From: a virus
Reading direction: 5' to 3' (one strand)
Length of the DNA stretch: 64,000 nt
Virus record (IMG/VR): IMGVR_UViG_3300012920_000022
Coordinates: 1-64,000 of that record
Part shown: positions 17,453 to 25,505 of the stretch, one piece after another
Numbering within the stretch: position 1 is the stretch's first letter
Layout: every line of letters starts with the position of its first letter
Made by a program: the position numbers and the translations under genes
Notes under the pieces: model-generated
The model's input: the letters and a program-made list of their open reading frames with translations, nothing else
Databases searched by the model: none
What the model was told of the DNA's origin: nothing

Positions 17453-18292
17453 TTGAAAAAGATAAAAACAGTTTATGATATAAATGAATGTGTAATTTTC
17501 CATAAAATGGAAAATGGAAAATCATTTATAGGTAAAAACAGGGACAGAACCTATTTTTCCAGCATATCAGTAGAAAGATCAAGTTATAATGATATAGAAA
17601 TAGTTGTGATAGTAGATCAAGATACTATGTGGATGGAAGGGATGAATTCCATGGGTATGGGTATTACTAACTCAGCATTGCTTGTTGGATTTGATGAAAA
17701 GGCGAAAAAATTGGCGAAAAAGAACTCTGTAACATCAAAAGATGGCATAATAATAAGAGAAGCATTAAAAATGAATAATATAGAATCCGCAATGACCTGC
17801 TTGAGATATCACATGGGGGGTGTTAGAGGTCACACCATAATTAGTAACAGAGATAGTGTGTATACCATAGAATCAAGCACATATCACGATTCTATAACTA
17901 GCAAAAAAGAATCCTCCATAGGGATTGTTAGAACTAATCACGGTCATGAATTTAGCGGCATTATTGGATATACTTCTGGGGATGATTTTATCAGTTCAAT
18001 TCTTAGAAAAGATCAGATGGGGAGAAATATAAGGGATAGAAATCACGATGATAAATGGTTTGATACCATGACTAAATCAAATTATGACAAAAACTCACCG
18101 TATAACATACGTAGAGATACCGATAAAATGAATACTACCAATCAACTGCTGATGAATTTACATGATCTAGAATTCCATATAAATATGATAAATGATAAAG
18201 GTGAATTTAACGAATTTGTAGACTTGAGTCCAGATATTGATAGGAAGATCAAACTATTTATACATGATAACAACAAAATAAAAGAGATATAA
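17453..18292 (+). CDS. C45-type Ntn-hydrolase (acyltransferase/acylase-like), TTG start
   Basis: The arrangement NECVIFHKMENGKSFIGKNRDR (Cys13, then GKN-R-D about 16 residues later) is that of the penicillin acylase/acyl-CoA:6-APA acyltransferase and choloylglycine hydrolase clan, in which the Cys becomes the N-terminal nucleophile after processing. The downstream TNHGHEF (161-167) is the conserved Asn/His block. The frame opens at a TTG at 17453; the first in-frame ATG lies past Cys13 and would delete the nucleophile, so TTG is the likely start. The family cleaves non-peptide amide bonds such as acyl-homoserine lactones, bile salts or beta-lactams. The phage substrate is unknown. Confidence 0.65.
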   Translation: MKKIKTVYDINECVIFHKMENGKSFIGKNRDRTYFSSISVERSSYNDIEIVVIVDQDTMWMEGMNSMGMGITNSALLVGFDEKAKKLAKKNSVTSKDGIIIREALKMNNIESAMTCLRYHMGGVRGHTIISNRDSVYTIESSTYHDSITSKKESSIGIVRTNHGHEFSGIIGYTSGDDFISSILRKDQMGRNIRDRNHDDKWFDTMTKSNYDKNSPYNIRRDTDKMNTTNQLLMNLHDLEFHINMINDKGEFNEFVDLSPDIDRKIKLFIHDNNKIKEI

Positions 18293-18365
18293 TTTTTAAT
18301 ACAAATCATATATTTTTAGAGGGAATCATACATTTTTAAAATTATTAATCTTTAAAAATTAAAAA

Positions 18366-18794
18366 ATGATGTATTATAACAAATTAGCTAATGACCATAA
18401 AACAATCAATGAAATAGTACAGCTGTTATTTAAAGATGGCATATTGGAAATGTCTGATGAATATGATGAAAACCTAATAGAAAAGGCTATAAATAGACTG
18501 GTAATAGAGCATAATAAAAAAATAACCACATTGGGAAATACCATATCTATGAGTTTATTCCATGAAGGTGGAAATAGAAGAACTGGTAGAACTACAAAAT
18601 TAGTTGACGAATACATAAATAAAATATTGTTGGGTGAGATGGTTGTATGTTATGATCACCATATGTATGTAGATAATGAACTCAATGATCAGGCATATAA
18701 TCTAGTTATTGACAGATTGAATAGAGAGTTTAATATTTCAATAGACAAATTAAGAACGGTAAAAAATGAATTAACTATAAATATTATACAATGA
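18366..18794 (+). CDS. Hypothetical protein with P-loop-like motif, 142 aa
   Basis: Helical N-terminal half, then GGNRRTGRTTKLVDEYINKIL (about 66-86), whose GxxRTGRTTKL resembles a Walker A motif at a strand-helix turn. No Walker B is visible and the protein is short, so it may be a degenerate NTPase or a nucleic-acid-binding fragment. It is preceded by a 73-bp A/T-rich gap with the repeated TCATA(C/T)ATTTTTA and linked by ATGA to the next gene. Confidence 0.55.
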   Translation: MMYYNKLANDHKTINEIVQLLFKDGILEMSDEYDENLIEKAINRLVIEHNKKITTLGNTISMSLFHEGGNRRTGRTTKLVDEYINKILLGEMVVCYDHHMYVDNELNDQAYNLVIDRLNREFNISIDKLRTVKNELTINIIQ

Positions 18795-19123
18795 GAAAAA
18801 ACAGATTATCAAAATTCAAGATAAATTCACCAAAATCTATAAATGAAAATGGTGTTGGTGAAGCTATAAAATATTTTGCCGATATAATAAAAGAATCTAA
18901 TACTATAATAGGTGTATTAAAACACATTAGTAAGAACCATAATGTTTCAACTAGAATAGAGCACCATGATGATGGCATAAATATACATGTGGATGTAGAA
19001 CCAGAAGACCATGAAAAATTATTATCTGACAAACAATTTATAAAACTTGTCAAAGATTATTACGATGAAGATGATCTGAAATTTACCTTAGAAAATACAG
19101 ACATGTTTAGTATGGGAATATGA
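18791..19123 (+). CDS. Hypothetical acidic protein, paralogue of 19668-20000
   Basis: The C-terminal half (RIEHHDDGINIHVDVEPEDHEKLLSDKQFIKLV) follows the same plan as the protein at 19668-20000 (SIEYNGHDDEILLRLPTKEDEQVLINDKKLRSLI): beta hairpin, acid, then a helix and YTF/KFTLE-type end. The two are probably diverged duplicates. Start is coupled by ATGA to the P-loop-like gene. Function unknown. Confidence 0.55.
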   Translation: MRKNRLSKFKINSPKSINENGVGEAIKYFADIIKESNTIIGVLKHISKNHNVSTRIEHHDDGINIHVDVEPEDHEKLLSDKQFIKLVKDYYDEDDLKFTLENTDMFSMGI

Positions 19124-19144
19124 ATAAAATGGTCAGCATTTTCT

Positions 19145-19288
19145 ATGATAACATATATGACATATAAAAGAAATATGACAAAAACATCTTCTACAATAAA
19201 TAAACCTGACATAAAACAACGAACTAAAACAAAAAGATTAATTAGAAATAATCCATATAAAAAAGAGGCTAAAAGACTCAAGAACTGA
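19145..19288 (+). CDS. Small very basic protein, 47 aa
   Basis: An ORF of 47 codons begins ATGATAACATATATGACATAT and encodes a peptide rich in Lys, Arg and Asn, with only one acidic residue (KRLIRNNPYKKEAKRLKN at the end). It fills the space between two genes with no overlap and shares codon habits with them. Peptides of this type often bind nucleic acid or RNA polymerase in phages, but I can assign no function. It may also be non-coding. Confidence 0.4.
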   Translation: MITYMTYKRNMTKTSSTINKPDIKQRTKTKRLIRNNPYKKEAKRLKN

Positions 19289-19352
19289 TGAGTGGATTAT
19301 TTCTAATTAATTAATAATATGATTTTAACCACATTTTTCAATCGAGGGAGTT

Positions 19353-19655
19353 ATGATGAACAACAAAATTAAAAGATTTGTAAGTAATGCAGAAAATGGA
19401 ATAGAAAATATACCGTTTATAAAGAGTGAGCTGATAAAAAACCAATCATTCACAAGAGACTGGATGGCGGAAATTCACAGGAATCATAACGACAATGACA
19501 ATGTAATAAATAGTCTTGTCAGATGTATTTTTCAACTAGAGGATGATGGTACCCACATGCAAACTAGAATAATTGTTATGGGTTCATTAACTAATAGAAA
19601 TGAGAATACCAGAAGATTAGCCACAGAATGTATGTCTAAATGGTCTAACAAATAA
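19353..19655 (+). CDS. Hypothetical protein, 100 aa
   Basis: Helical and charged, with no recognised family. The start is supported by one of the few Shine-Dalgarno-like sequences of the window (GAGGGAG, 4-5 nt before ATGATG). The preceding 64 bp hold an A/T-rich possible promoter (ATTAATTAATAATATG). Nothing more can be said of function. Confidence 0.55.
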   Translation: MMNNKIKRFVSNAENGIENIPFIKSELIKNQSFTRDWMAEIHRNHNDNDNVINSLVRCIFQLEDDGTHMQTRIIVMGSLTNRNENTRRLATECMSKWSNK

Positions 19656-19667
19656 AGCAATACCCAT

Positions 19668-20000
19668 ATGAAAAATATATTGAAGCCTTTCAATTATACA
19701 TCCAGAGTTGCAATTAAAGAAAATTTGGATGCACAAAATTTTTTTAACAAAATAGATGAAATTAAAAAGATACATGATTACTTTGTTAAAAAATATGATT
19801 CTAAACCGTCAATTGAATATAATGGTCACGATGATGAAATATTATTGAGATTACCCACCAAAGAAGATGAACAAGTATTAATTAATGATAAAAAATTAAG
19901 ATCATTAATTAATATGTCTGATGAAGATATGCTACATCAATTAAATACATTACCTGGGTTAGAATATACGTTTAAATTGAGTGATTTTACTAGTGATTAG
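19668..20000 (+). CDS. Hypothetical acidic protein, paralogue of 18791-19123
   Basis: Helix-rich N-terminus (AQNFFNKIDEIKKIHDYFVKKY), then a beta hairpin with HDDEILLRLPTKEDEQVLI and a helix with LRSLINMSDEDMLHQL. The second half parallels the 110-aa protein at 18791-19123. A terminator hairpin follows directly after the stop codon. Confidence 0.55.
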   Translation: MKNILKPFNYTSRVAIKENLDAQNFFNKIDEIKKIHDYFVKKYDSKPSIEYNGHDDEILLRLPTKEDEQVLINDKKLRSLINMSDEDMLHQLNTLPGLEYTFKLSDFTSD

Positions 20001-20017
20001 AAATTATAAACCCCCCT

Positions 20018-20069
20018 ATGATAAGCTTTCATATCTAGGCAGTTTTATTAATAGATGAAAGCTTATCAT
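20018..20069. terminator. Terminator hairpin between convergent genes
   Basis: Perfect 15-bp inverted repeat ATGATAAGCTTTCAT ... ATGAAAGCTTATCAT with a 22-nt loop. It lies between the plus-strand gene ending at 20000 and the portal gene on the minus strand ending at 20035, reaching into the portal's last codons. The loop is long, so efficiency is uncertain. Confidence 0.5.
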
Positions 20070-21645
20070 CTATTAATTTGTTTATCAATCTTTTGATCTT
20101 GAGACCATTATTTAAGGATTCATCAATATCCTGTTCTCCTTTAACATCATTAGACCATTCATCTAATTGCTTATCAGTATAACCAAATATCAATTTCAAT
20201 AAATACCTATCTGGATAAATTGGTTCACCACTACCATTATATGACAATCCTTGCATAGATTCAAAATAATCCATTTTCTGCCTATTTTCTTCAAATTGCT
20301 TGGCAAGAATTATATCATTTATAGAATAATGTTTTATACCTATATTATAAATTAAATCAGTATCATCAGATAATTCTGGTAAATTTGATTTAACCATGAG
20401 TTTTAATGCATTTACCATACATTTATCAAATTCTTTGGTAAGTCTATTTTTAAACTTAAAAAATGATATCTCATCATAAGGTACATCAGCATTAAATATA
20501 AATAAGTTACCACTTCCGTCCTCTCTATCAAATCTAGAAAATGGGAGATTTGAATCTCTCTGCAATTTTCTATCAAAATACTTAGGTATGTCCATATCAT
20601 TAAGATCAGTTCCATCATGTCTCACAGATTCAATTTCCGGAGTTTGCCCATTCCTGGATGGTAAAAATATATCGTTTTTATATGGGAACTTGGCACTTCC
20701 GTTTACATAAACCTCACCACTATTGCTGTCAATTACCATATTCTCTTTATATTTGTTTTTTATAACAGCAAGTATTTGTTTTGATTGCCCAGTACTACGG
20801 TTTCCCATAGGTATAATATATTTCATTTTATACCTGGAATGCATTATTACCCAAGCAACTTTTGCATTTTCAGTACTTCTCAACATATTGAATGATCTAA
20901 CCAATCTTTCCAGATATGATATTTTATTATAACCTGATGATACCCTATTATATGATATCATCACTATAGAATCATATGGGATTATTCTAGTCTTTATACC
21001 ATTGGGTGTTTCTATTTCCTGAATCCAAACTTTCCTCTCCTTACCCTCTGAATCTATTAAAACTTCTGGGAATAATGTAGATGAATCTACCTCCTCTATT
21101 CTAACAATTGTTTTAGGATTATCCTCATCATCCCATATATATTCAAATGATAAATAACCATCACTTAGCCATTTATAGAATAATCCCCATGCATATGTAC
21201 CATCATGGAAATTTAACATTCTATAAATGGACTTAAACCACATATTCAGTTTGTCTTTTACTTCATCATCCACATCCAATGATGAATTAATTTTTAATTC
21301 ACAAAAAGTTCCCCCATCTTTATAATCTATGGCTTCATTAGTTATAGTTTCCAATATAAATTCAAGCTCAGGATATTCTGAATATCTTCTGAGTATCTTC
21401 CTTTTAATTTTATATGAATAGTCATAATATGGTGTATAGTCATTGATATTTATATCATCATCTTCCATCAATGCATCATATGCACCGAATTCATCTTTAG
21501 CCATTCTAATATAGTCCTTTTTGGTTATAGATAAACTTTTACCCATAGCCTTATCTATATTAACACCTATGTTAGCAATGTTTAGTAGTCTATTGGGGAA
21601 TGACTTAAACCTGTACATGCTAATTTTCCTAATCATTCTATTCAT
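20035..21645 (-). CDS. 20: Portal vertex protein, gp20-like
   Basis: At 536 aa it matches the T4 gp20 size (524) and pattern: SEYPELEFILETITNEAI near residue 90, the wing with TLFPEVLIDSEGKERKVWIQEIE, IPYDSIVMISYN, SYLERLVRSFNMLRSTENAKVAWVI (about 245-270, the stem-helix region), the NGQTPEIESVRHDG loop, and MDIPKYFDRKLQRDSNLPFSRF with the conserved P-S-R. Twelve copies form the DNA channel at one capsid vertex and dock the terminase. A late-type ATAAATAAC lies just before the start. It stands alone on the minus strand between two plus-strand runs, which is unlike T4 where gp20 follows gp19. Confidence 0.9.
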   Translation of the reverse strand: MNRMIRKISMYRFKSFPNRLLNIANIGVNIDKAMGKSLSITKKDYIRMAKDEFGAYDALMEDDDININDYTPYYDYSYKIKRKILRRYSEYPELEFILETITNEAIDYKDGGTFCELKINSSLDVDDEVKDKLNMWFKSIYRMLNFHDGTYAWGLFYKWLSDGYLSFEYIWDDEDNPKTIVRIEEVDSSTLFPEVLIDSEGKERKVWIQEIETPNGIKTRIIPYDSIVMISYNRVSSGYNKISYLERLVRSFNMLRSTENAKVAWVIMHSRYKMKYIIPMGNRSTGQSKQILAVIKNKYKENMVIDSNSGEVYVNGSAKFPYKNDIFLPSRNGQTPEIESVRHDGTDLNDMDIPKYFDRKLQRDSNLPFSRFDREDGSGNLFIFNADVPYDEISFFKFKNRLTKEFDKCMVNALKLMVKSNLPELSDDTDLIYNIGIKHYSINDIILAKQFEENRQKMDYFESMQGLSYNGSGEPIYPDRYLLKLIFGYTDKQLDEWSNDVKGEQDIDESLNNGLKIKRLINKLIDDKLSSINKTA

Positions 21646-21647
21646 GC

Positions 21648-21656
21648 GTTATTTAT
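21648..21656 (-). promoter_or_regulatory. Late-type promoter ATAAATAAC of the portal gene
   Basis: Minus strand reads CAAATAAATAACGCATG, ending directly at the portal ATG. The box is the same as in front of the gp13-like and 505-aa genes; the leader would be only a few bases. Confidence 0.55.
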
Positions 21657-21681
21657 TTGTAAATAGATATGTAAAAAATAT

Positions 21682-22092
21682 ATGGAGAAAATCATATCAT
21701 TCATAAAAAGCTTCTGCATAAACAATACACACGATATATGTAAAAATTATACCATTAACAATGATATAATGGACGTAATAAATATCATTCATAGATCCAC
21801 AAATATTAGCAAAGATAAACTATATGATCATTATTCTTACCATGTGTCATCAGAACTAATAAGAAAACTGGATATCCCCATATCATTAAATTATACAATA
21901 AAATCAATTATATTATATGATATAAACATAACCATAAGATCAAACATGTTTATATCATATAATATATCAAATATCGATGAATATATTGATTATATATCAA
22001 AAAATATATCGAGCATTAGTAACTTAGAATATACAGATATATTATCATTATTGAAAGAGTTTCATGATGGATATAATCTCAAAAATAAATGA
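21682..22092 (+). CDS. Hypothetical protein, 136 aa
   Basis: Ile/Asn/Ser/Tyr-rich, helical protein without recognised family. It is the first gene of a plus-strand run leading into the LRR-like array and overlaps the next gene by ATGA. It diverges from the portal gene across 36 bp. Confidence 0.55.
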   Translation: MEKIISFIKSFCINNTHDICKNYTINNDIMDVINIIHRSTNISKDKLYDHYSYHVSSELIRKLDIPISLNYTIKSIILYDINITIRSNMFISYNISNIDEYIDYISKNISSISNLEYTDILSLLKEFHDGYNLKNK

Positions 22093-22358
22093 TAGAAGAT
22101 ATATTAAAGAAATTACAATCCAATATTAATGAATTATCATATGAAATCAGCTTAAAGAAAAATACCATAGACAGATCCAGTGTGATGATAAAAACTATGG
22201 TTGAAATTATATATCCGGACTATGATGGAACATTTCAGAAATTATTTGAATCCATGAATAACAATAACATGCCATTAGTAACATATAAAGATAATGATGT
22301 AATGGTAGTTAGTAATCATGGTAAACCAATAACTATAATAGAATGGCTATCAACATAG
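22089..22358 (+). CDS. Hypothetical protein, 89 aa
   Basis: N-terminal coiled-coil-like helix (EDILKKLQSNINELSYEISLKKNTI) followed by a small alpha/beta part ending in the beta strand VMVVSNHGKPITIIEWL. Coupled to its upstream neighbour by ATGA and overlapping the first gene of the LRR-like array by 16 bp. Function unknown. Confidence 0.55.
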   Translation: MIEDILKKLQSNINELSYEISLKKNTIDRSSVMIKTMVEIIYPDYDGTFQKLFESMNNNNMPLVTYKDNDVMVVSNHGKPITIIEWLST

Positions 22359-22882
22359 ATGAATTACTTTATTCAGGAAATAAAATCAGCGTGTCAATTG
22401 CTATAAAGGTAATATTCAGTAGCACAAAATCATATGATAAATATGCATCCTTATTAAAGGAGTATGCAGATTTGTTAAATGTGGATTACGATATAGAAGA
22501 GCATCTGATTTTTATGATGACAAATGATGACATTATAATTAGAGACAGGGTAGATGAATATGAAAAATTGCATATCATAAAAAGTATTAATGCGATTAAA
22601 TTTGATAAATCATCAAATATAACTAGACTACCCCCATGGTTGCTTAAATTTAATCTAAGATCACTTATGGTTGAATCTGATGAAATCACCGAATTATCAC
22701 CAATTGATTTACAAATGTTATCTAATATGAAAGAATTAGATTTTTTTCATGCTGTTGATGTTTACAATGAAAAACTCACTAATTATATGAAATCACTAGG
22801 TTTTGTGTCACATATCCCAGGTGTGTATACAAAAGATAGCTCACCATTCCATAAGGTTGCAAAATTTCAAAAACTATTTTAA
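22343..22882 (+). CDS. LRR-like paralogue 1 of a tandem array, 179 aa
   Basis: Member of a four-gene array sharing one plan: N-terminal DELLYSGNKISVSIAIKVIF helix pair, a middle KLHIIKSINAIKF strand, xLPPWLLKFNLRSLMVESDEITEL (a leucine-rich hairpin) and a closing MKxLGF block. The N-terminal helix pair corresponds to NNIDLAFHIL in the long LRR proteins of this phage, so the array appears to be a shortened LRR family with one or two degenerate repeats. Likely protein-binding; target unknown. Tandem duplication suggests diversification under selection. Confidence 0.6.
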   Translation: MAINIDELLYSGNKISVSIAIKVIFSSTKSYDKYASLLKEYADLLNVDYDIEEHLIFMMTNDDIIIRDRVDEYEKLHIIKSINAIKFDKSSNITRLPPWLLKFNLRSLMVESDEITELSPIDLQMLSNMKELDFFHAVDVYNEKLTNYMKSLGFVSHIPGVYTKDSSPFHKVAKFQKLF

Positions 22883-22887
22883 TAAAG

Positions 22888-23436
22888 ATGAGTAATATAG
22901 ATAGATTATTATACTCAGATGATCACGCAAACATCGCTTTGGCTATAGAAATCATATATGGTAATAGAAATATGTATAACCATTACATATCCATGATAAC
23001 TGATTATGCAAAGATAGTTCATATGAAATTCAATAGTAAAGATGATGCCATAGAACTAGTTGCAAACTCCACATTGCACATGTATGGAGATCTATGTCAA
23101 TATGAAAAATTGCATAGATTTAAAAATATTAAGGAAATCCATATTAAATATTCGGAAATCAAGAAATTACCATCATGGTTACCTAAATTCGATAACATAG
23201 AATCGATAACAATAGGTGATACCAATATAAAAAAATTCACCAGCAAAGATTTAAACATAATATCCAAACTAAAAAATTTAAATCACATATCAGCAAATAA
23301 TATTAGTGATATTAGATTCGGTAAACACATGAAAAATTTGGGATTTACTGGTGGAATGTCTATGTATTCAAAAAAAGATTCTAATTACTATAAATGTGTT
23401 AAGATACATACTAACAGTAGATATGGTAAATATTGA
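22888..23436 (+). CDS. LRR-like paralogue 2 of the tandem array, 182 aa
   Basis: Same plan as its neighbours: NIDRLLYSDDHANIALAIEIIYGN at the start, KLHRFKNIKEIHI, KLPSWLPKFDNIESITIGDTNI as the leucine-rich hairpin, FTSKDLNIISKLKNLNHI, and the closing GKHMKNLGFTGG. It starts five bases after the stop of paralogue 1 and overlaps paralogue 3 by 14 bp. Confidence 0.6.
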   Translation: MSNIDRLLYSDDHANIALAIEIIYGNRNMYNHYISMITDYAKIVHMKFNSKDDAIELVANSTLHMYGDLCQYEKLHRFKNIKEIHIKYSEIKKLPSWLPKFDNIESITIGDTNIKKFTSKDLNIISKLKNLNHISANNISDIRFGKHMKNLGFTGGMSMYSKKDSNYYKCVKIHTNSRYGKY

Positions 23437-23930
23437 AAAATTGTTGTTTTCAAATGACATCCAAAACACAATGGTGGGGATAGATATATTATTAAATAAC
23501 CCAGATGTGTTTGATACTTATACTGAAAAATTAAACGCATGTGGAGAAATATTTGGGATAGTTGATATTAATGAAAACAACTTATTAAAGTTAGTATCGG
23601 AATTTACCACCGTGATAATAGATGATAATATGGGTAGTATTAAAAAATTACATATACTAAAAAACATAAAAACAATTATATTAAACTCTGATAAAATTAA
23701 GAGATTACCAGGATGGTTATCAAATTTTGATAATTTAGAATCTCTGATTTTTAATAAAACTAATATAACCAAATTATCAATTAAAGAATTAAATACGATA
23801 TCTAGATTAAAAAAGTTAAAACGTATATTAGTGGATTTTTAGTGATAGGAAATTCATATCATACATAGAAAATTTGGGATTTGTTGGTAATGGATTATTA
23901 TTTAAAAAATTAGACAACACTCATGGATAG
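23423..23930 (+). pseudogene. LRR-like paralogue 3 of the tandem array, frameshifted near its end
   Basis: The ATG at 23423 (VNIEKLLFSNDIQNTMVGIDIL) matches the start of the other paralogues. The frame stops at 23842 after KRILVDF. Skipping one base in the T5 run just before the stop restores SDRKFISYIENLGFVGNGLLFKKL, which matches the closing block of paralogue 2 (RFGKHMKNLGFTGGM), and would end at 23930, overlapping the next ATG by eight bases as expected in this array. So one T is probably extra: a true frameshift, a sequencing error in a homopolymer, or rarely a phase-variable tract. The truncated product would lack about 30 residues. Confidence 0.65.
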
Positions 23931-24501
23931 TATAGAAAAACTGATGTTTTCCACCGATAGTGGAAACATACTATTGGCAATAGAAATAATGTTTGGTAAT
24001 CCAAGACAATATAGTCATTGGATTACCAAACTATCCAATATGTTGCCGATATTAAATATAGAAGAATCGGGCAAAGATGGTATATGTAAATTATTAAATA
24101 AAAACCACATAGTAATGTCAGATGATCTATCAAAATACGAAAAATTACACATATTAAAAAACATAAAATCAATAGATATTAGATCAAACTATGCCAAAAA
24201 ATTACCATCATGGCTGATCAAGTTTGATAACATAGAGACAATTGATATGAATTCATTTGGGGGGATGAACAAATTTACTGGTAAAGATCTAGAAATAATA
24301 GGTAATCTAAAAAATCTAACATGGTTACATACCATGGTACGCAGTGATAGATTACACAAATTTATGACAAATCTAAGATTCGCAAATGTTATGGGGATTT
24401 ATTATAAGCCAGTTATTAGCCAGTTATTAGCCAGTTATCAAAAAACATCAAAAAATATAACAATAATGGGTAGGGTTAGACAACCAATAACTAAAATTTA
24501 A
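23923..24501 (+). CDS. LRR-like paralogue 4 of the tandem array, 192 aa
   Basis: Begins DSIEKLMFSTDSGNILLAIEIMFGN, then KLHILKNIKSIDI, KLPSWLIKFDNIETIDM, FTGKDLEIIGNLKNLTWL and HKFMTNLRFANVMG, parallel to paralogues 1-3. The C-terminal extension (about 30 residues) is unique and includes a triple 11-bp DNA repeat (AGCCAGTTATT) encoding VISQLLASY. It converges with and overlaps the minus-strand gene ending at 24491. Confidence 0.6.
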   Translation: MDSIEKLMFSTDSGNILLAIEIMFGNPRQYSHWITKLSNMLPILNIEESGKDGICKLLNKNHIVMSDDLSKYEKLHILKNIKSIDIRSNYAKKLPSWLIKFDNIETIDMNSFGGMNKFTGKDLEIIGNLKNLTWLHTMVRSDRLHKFMTNLRFANVMGIYYKPVISQLLASYQKTSKNITIMGRVRQPITKI

Positions 24502-25156
24502 CTTTGGGGTCTCTTTTACCTATTCTATAAGTATCATCAATATTTTGTTTATATTTTACATATATAGCTTTTATATTCATTCTACTTATAAATTTGCTAG
24601 CAAATAAAGATATGGAATACCATCTAGAAAATTCCACCACCAGTGGCTTATTTTTTATTCTGGTTGGTATGTAGGATCTAATTGCAAATTCAAAACCGGA
24701 ATTCTTAACAAACAGTTTCATTTTTTCATAGTTAATATCTATGGCAGAATATTTCTTATTTTCCCTCAACCTAGCGTCATTTTTGTCTATATAATGACCA
24801 AATTTAGTTATTAATTTATCCAAAAATTTAATTCTTATTTTTGGTGGTAGATAAGAAATATTAATACCAATCATTCTCAACCCATTGCTAGTATTAATAT
24901 AACCCAAACAATAAACCATTGGCATACTATCATAAAAAGGTAAATAATAACTACCATTTTTATATTTTACATTTTTATATTCAGGATCATAATTGAAAAC
25001 ATATATATAACCAGACAAAAATTCACTAGTAGAAACTATACTTTTATCATTTCTATCTATATAGGAATAAATAAACCATTTATAAGAATCCCTTATAATG
25101 GATGTTTTACTCCTATTCCTTGTGAGTCTAGTTATGCTTTGACTAATTGTTTCCAT
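24491..25156 (-). CDS. Conserved T4-type phage protein of unknown function, 221 aa
   Basis: The stretch GYIYVFNYDPEYKN ... LPFYDSMPMVYCLGYINT, then GLRMIGINISYLPPKIRIKFLDKL, reproduces a block common to many T4-like and cyanophage genomes (pattern Y-x-Y-D-P-K-x-K-x-x-L-P-Y-Y-D-x-x-P-L-V and G-x-N-x-x-Y-L-P-x-x-x-R). I know the family only by this pattern and cannot name a tested function. The basic C-terminus (VKYKQNIDDTYRIGKRDPKVKF) fits nucleic-acid contact. Monocistronic on the minus strand between two plus-strand runs. Confidence 0.6.
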   Translation of the reverse strand: METISQSITRLTRNRSKTSIIRDSYKWFIYSYIDRNDKSIVSTSEFLSGYIYVFNYDPEYKNVKYKNGSYYLPFYDSMPMVYCLGYINTSNGLRMIGINISYLPPKIRIKFLDKLITKFGHYIDKNDARLRENKKYSAIDINYEKMKLFVKNSGFEFAIRSYIPTRIKNKPLVVEFSRWYSISLFASKFISRMNIKAIYVKYKQNIDDTYRIGKRDPKVKF

Positions 25157-25173
25157 AATATATATATTTTAAA

Positions 25174-25503
25174 ATGGAGGAGTTCTATAATATAATCAAT
25201 TCATATCAGAAAAAATATAATCTAAAATGCATACCATTTGGTGAAGTCATATATAGATTATCAGATGGAAATGGAGAACTATTTTCAAAATGGGACGATG
25301 GATCTAAAAAATCACTGATTGATAAATTGGGTGATGAAGATTTGGTACAAAATATCATAAATGATATAAATTCAGATCTATCAAATTCAGATGCAGATCC
25401 TGATACAAATAAAACAGGATTTTTATTTGTATCAGGATCTGCATATTCTAAACAACATGTGATTAAAATAACCAAAATCAAAAATAGAACATATCTACAC
25501 TGA
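25174..25503 (+). CDS. Hypothetical protein containing a coding hairpin, 109 aa
   Basis: Charged N-terminal half with EEFYNIINSYQKKYNLK and FSKWDDGSKKSLIDKLGDEDL. Nothing recognisable. The most striking point is in the DNA: a perfect 24-bp inverted repeat with a 6-nt loop (25391-25444) lies within the frame, encoding SDADPDTNK before the loop and FLFVSGSAY after it. The C-terminal 20 residues are basic. It ends two bases before the ART-like gene. Confidence 0.5.
   Translation: MEEFYNIINSYQKKYNLKCIPFGEVIYRLSDGNGELFSKWDDGSKKSLIDKLGDEDLVQNIINDINSDLSNSDADPDTNKTGFLFVSGSAYSKQHVIKITKIKNRTYLH
25391..25444. repeat. Perfect 24-bp inverted repeat inside a CDS
   Basis: Left arm 25391-25414 and right arm 25421-25444 are exact reverse complements around the loop CAGGAT; arms begin ATGCAGATCC and end GGATCTGCAT. 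No T-run follows, and it lies 59 bp before the end of the gene, so a terminator role is doubtful though possible. Confidence 0.9.
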
Positions 25504-25505
25504 TT

